Shown one piece after another: positions 35,224-36,609 of a DNA stretch of 36,609 nt (its first letter is position 1; each line of letters opens with the position of its first letter). Both the position numbers and the translations under genes were made by a program. Below the pieces are notes generated by a model, which saw nothing but the letters and a program-made list of their open reading frames with translations, was not told the DNA's origin and made no database searches. The stretch comes from Caulobacteraceae bacterium (lineage in GTDB: Bacteria > Pseudomonadota > Alphaproteobacteria > Caulobacterales > Caulobacteraceae). The DNA lies in contig JAIBAU010000023.1 in assembly GCA_019695035.1 (NCBI GenBank), positions 1 through 36,609 on the forward strand, given 5' to 3'.

Positions 35224-36111
35224 ATGCCGGGAGCGGCAGCTGTCACTGTCAGCGAGCGGCGCGGCGGGCTCACTCGGACCGCGGTTTTCCTGTCGATCCT
35301 GGCGCACCTGGCCTTTCTCTACTGGATCTATCAGTGGGCTCCGCCCCAGGTCCGGGCGGCGGTCAACGAGCGGATCATCCCGATCTTCGTCACCCCGCGC
35401 CCGATCCCCGCGCTGAGGCCCCCCGAAGTCCTGCCGGAGGAAGCGCCGCGCCGCGCCCCCGATCCCGGCGGCCGCTCGGGCGAGGGCAGCGACACTCCCG
35501 CCATACCGGTCCGACAGCCGCAGCGCTTGCTTGACCCGGAGCGGGTCGTCCCGCTGCCTGCGGCGAGCAATCCGGATCCGCAGGCGACGACCCTCGTCTC
35601 CAACGCGGGCTCCGGCGCCGCCCCCGGCGATGGCGCAGGGACCCGGGCCGGGCCGGGTTCCGGTGAGGGCAGCGGTGAGGGGGCCGGGCGCGGGCCCGGC
35701 TCTGGTCCCGGCGGGCGGGGCGCGGCAGAGACCTGGAAACCGAGCTGGCGGCGGCTCCCCAGCGAGGAGCAGATGACCGCGGTCTTTCCGGAGCAGGCCT
35801 GGAAGGACGGTGTCTCCGGGGGAGCCACGCTTGAATGCACGGTGATGGTGACGGGACGGGTGAAGGACTGCATCGTCAAGATCGAAACCCCGCCAGGGCA
35901 GGGATTCGGCGCAGCGGTGCTCAGCCTGTCGCGCTATTTCGTGGTCACCCCCCGGCGGATCAACGGACGCCCGGTGGAGGCGCGGATCAACATCCCGTAC
36001 ATGATGATCGTCGACAAATACGATAAGCCGGTGAAGCCGCGCGCTCCCATCAGCCGCAGCCCCGAGCCGCGGACCCCTGACGCGCCGGCGCAGCCCCCGC
36101 CGCGCGGCTAG
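35224..36111 (+). CDS. TonB-like energy transducer
   Basis: A 295-residue protein preceded by AGGGAGG. A single N-terminal membrane helix (TAVFLSILAHLAFLYWIYQW, ~19-38) is followed by a Pro-rich stretch with RPIPALRPPEVLPEEAPRRA and a Gly/Ser-rich linker with repeated GSGEG units (~130-165). The C-terminal ~90 residues resemble a TonB C-terminal domain: GGATLECTVMVTGRVKDCIV, then FVVTPRRINGRPVEARINIP. The last ~30 residues are a Pro/Arg-rich extension. TonB proteins couple the proton-motive force to outer-membrane receptors; Caulobacteraceae have many such receptors, none in this window. exbB and exbD are not adjacent. It is divergent from the degenerate S9-like gene. Confidence 0.82.
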   Translation: MPGAAAVTVSERRGGLTRTAVFLSILAHLAFLYWIYQWAPPQVRAAVNERIIPIFVTPRPIPALRPPEVLPEEAPRRAPDPGGRSGEGSDTPAIPVRQPQRLLDPERVVPLPAASNPDPQATTLVSNAGSGAAPGDGAGTRAGPGSGEGSGEGAGRGPGSGPGGRGAAETWKPSWRRLPSEEQMTAVFPEQAWKDGVSGGATLECTVMVTGRVKDCIVKIETPPGQGFGAAVLSLSRYFVVTPRRINGRPVEARINIPYMMIVDKYDKPVKPRAPISRSPEPRTPDAPAQPPPRG

Positions 36112-36231
36112 GCCCGGCGCGCTTGCTTTCCGGCGCGGACTTTGGCATAGACCCCGACCTTCGCGGCGGCCCACCCGGCCGCCGCTCCCGTTTTCGCGCC
36201 CCGCGCGCCTTGAGCCTTACGAGACACGGAC

Positions 36232-36414
36232 ATGGCCGTTCCGAAGAGAAAAGTTTCCCCCTCGCGTCGCAACATGCGCCGTTCGCACCACGCGCTGGGC
36301 GCCAACGCCTACGTCGAGGACAAGGACACGGGCGAGCTGAAGCGCCCGCACCATGTCGACCTGAAGACCGGCATGTACAAGGGCCGCCAGGTCCTGACGC
36401 CGAAGGAAGACTGA
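36232..36414 (+). CDS. rpmF: 50S ribosomal protein L32
   Basis: A 60-residue basic protein opening with the invariant [20 protein letters not shown], followed by [20 protein letters not shown] and YKGRQVL. It has no CxxC pairs, so it is the zinc-free form common in alphaproteobacteria. It has no strong Shine-Dalgarno. TTGCTT (36123-36128), 17 bases, CATAGA may be its promoter, but weakly. A very strong terminator follows directly. Confidence 0.96.
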   Translation: MAVPKRKVSPSRRNMRRSHHALGANAYVEDKDTGELKRPHHVDLKTGMYKGRQVLTPKED

Positions 36415-36441
36415 GCCTAATCGGTCTGACGCCGAATTCGG

Positions 36442-36471
36442 ACGGCGCGCAGGTTCCTGCGCGCCGTTTTT
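36442..36471 (+). terminator. Rho-independent terminator of rpmF
   Basis: ACGGCGCGCAGG (36442-36453) pairs perfectly with CCTGCGCGCCGT (36456-36467), followed by TTTTTC. It lies 28 bases after the rpmF stop. Confidence 0.92.
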
Positions 36472-36507
36472 CGTTATGGTGGCGCTTCCGTTGAGGGGAG
36501 CCCACCC

Positions 36508-36609
36508 ATGTACGTCCGCACCGCCCTGATCGCCGCCCTGCTGGCCGCCTCGGCCTGCAGCCCCACGGCCGCCACCGGCTCCGAGCCGGCCAGCGCCGCG
36601 CCCGCCTCG
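36508..36609 (+). CDS. Lipoprotein, 3'-partial
   Basis: GAGGGGAG lies seven bases before the ATG at 36508. The visible 34 residues begin MYVRTALIAALLAASAC, a signal peptide with a lipobox-like LLAASAC and Cys17, and continue with an Ala/Ser/Pro/Gly-rich stretch (SPTAATGSEPASAAPAS) typical of a lipoprotein linker. The gene runs off the right edge, so its product cannot be named. Confidence 0.7.
   Translation, partial: MYVRTALIAALLAASACSPTAATGSEPASAAPAS

Noticed and set aside
36108..36233. Minus-strand ORF starting [20 protein letters not shown], overlapping the rpmF start
   Set aside because: It is basic and Ala-rich like a small DNA-binding protein, but it has no ribosome site, starts inside the rpmF ATG and overlaps the end of the TonB-like gene. 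I cannot tell it from chance.

Overview
The window is about 36.6 kb of very GC-rich chromosomal DNA from an alphaproteobacterium of the Caulobacteraceae (Caulobacter/Phenylobacterium type). The best evidence is a MipZ, a DivK and a PleD whose functional residues fall at the same numbered positions as in Caulobacter crescentus, a ClpS-ClpA pair, and several promoters of the Caulobacter housekeeping type (TTGACGS, then GCTANAWC). I see no tRNA, rRNA, CRISPR array, insertion sequence, prophage or integrase. Codon use looks uniform, so this reads as core chromosome, not an accessory island.

Layout. (1) 1-12.4 kb: leucine/isovalerate catabolism, with isovaleryl-CoA dehydrogenase, both methylcrotonyl-CoA carboxylase subunits and a methylglutaconyl-CoA hydratase-type protein. 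Between them lie unrelated genes: an NTF2-like protein with an Ala/Lys tail, ExoD, a DUF3008 protein, trans-aconitate methyltransferase, a cNMP-domain patatin, an LprI-like protein and a DUF3667 membrane protein. (2) 12.4-17.4 kb: DUF1489, panC, a SPOR lipoprotein, mipZ, a membrane J-domain protein and a D,D-carboxypeptidase with a SPOR domain, so mostly cell division and envelope. (3) 17.6-25.4 kb: a phasin, clpS-clpA, an L,D-transpeptidase lipoprotein, a HIT protein, a DUF4287/DUF5655 protein, a ridA-FemAB-like acetyltransferase pair, and a small secreted repeat protein. (4) 25.4-28.8 kb: dinB facing the divK-pleD cell-cycle signalling operon, then rpmG. (5) 28.9-33.0 kb: a minus-strand run of rnr, DUF4424, NUDIX, then rpmG. 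(6) 33-36.6 kb: a degenerate S9-type peptidase divergent from a TonB-like protein, rpmF, and the start of a lipoprotein.

How they work together. The Liu enzymes would convert isovaleryl-CoA to HMG-CoA; HMG-CoA lyase and a LiuR regulator are not seen here. DivK and PleD form a polarity and c-di-GMP module, MipZ positions the division plane, and ClpS-ClpA supplies regulated proteolysis. Three Liu genes, panC and the SPOR lipoprotein gene have a -10-like hexamer only 7-8 bases before the start codon and no clear Shine-Dalgarno, suggesting leaderless mRNAs.

I found no clear, wholly new multi-gene system. The most novel items are a 21-codon ORF with an ideal ribosome binding site followed by a perfect 14-bp hairpin, a secreted protein built of 18-residue Asp/Arg repeats, a peptidase-like protein that has lost its catalytic residues, and two GANTC sites in front of mipZ. 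All functional calls are by reading and recall; no database search was run.
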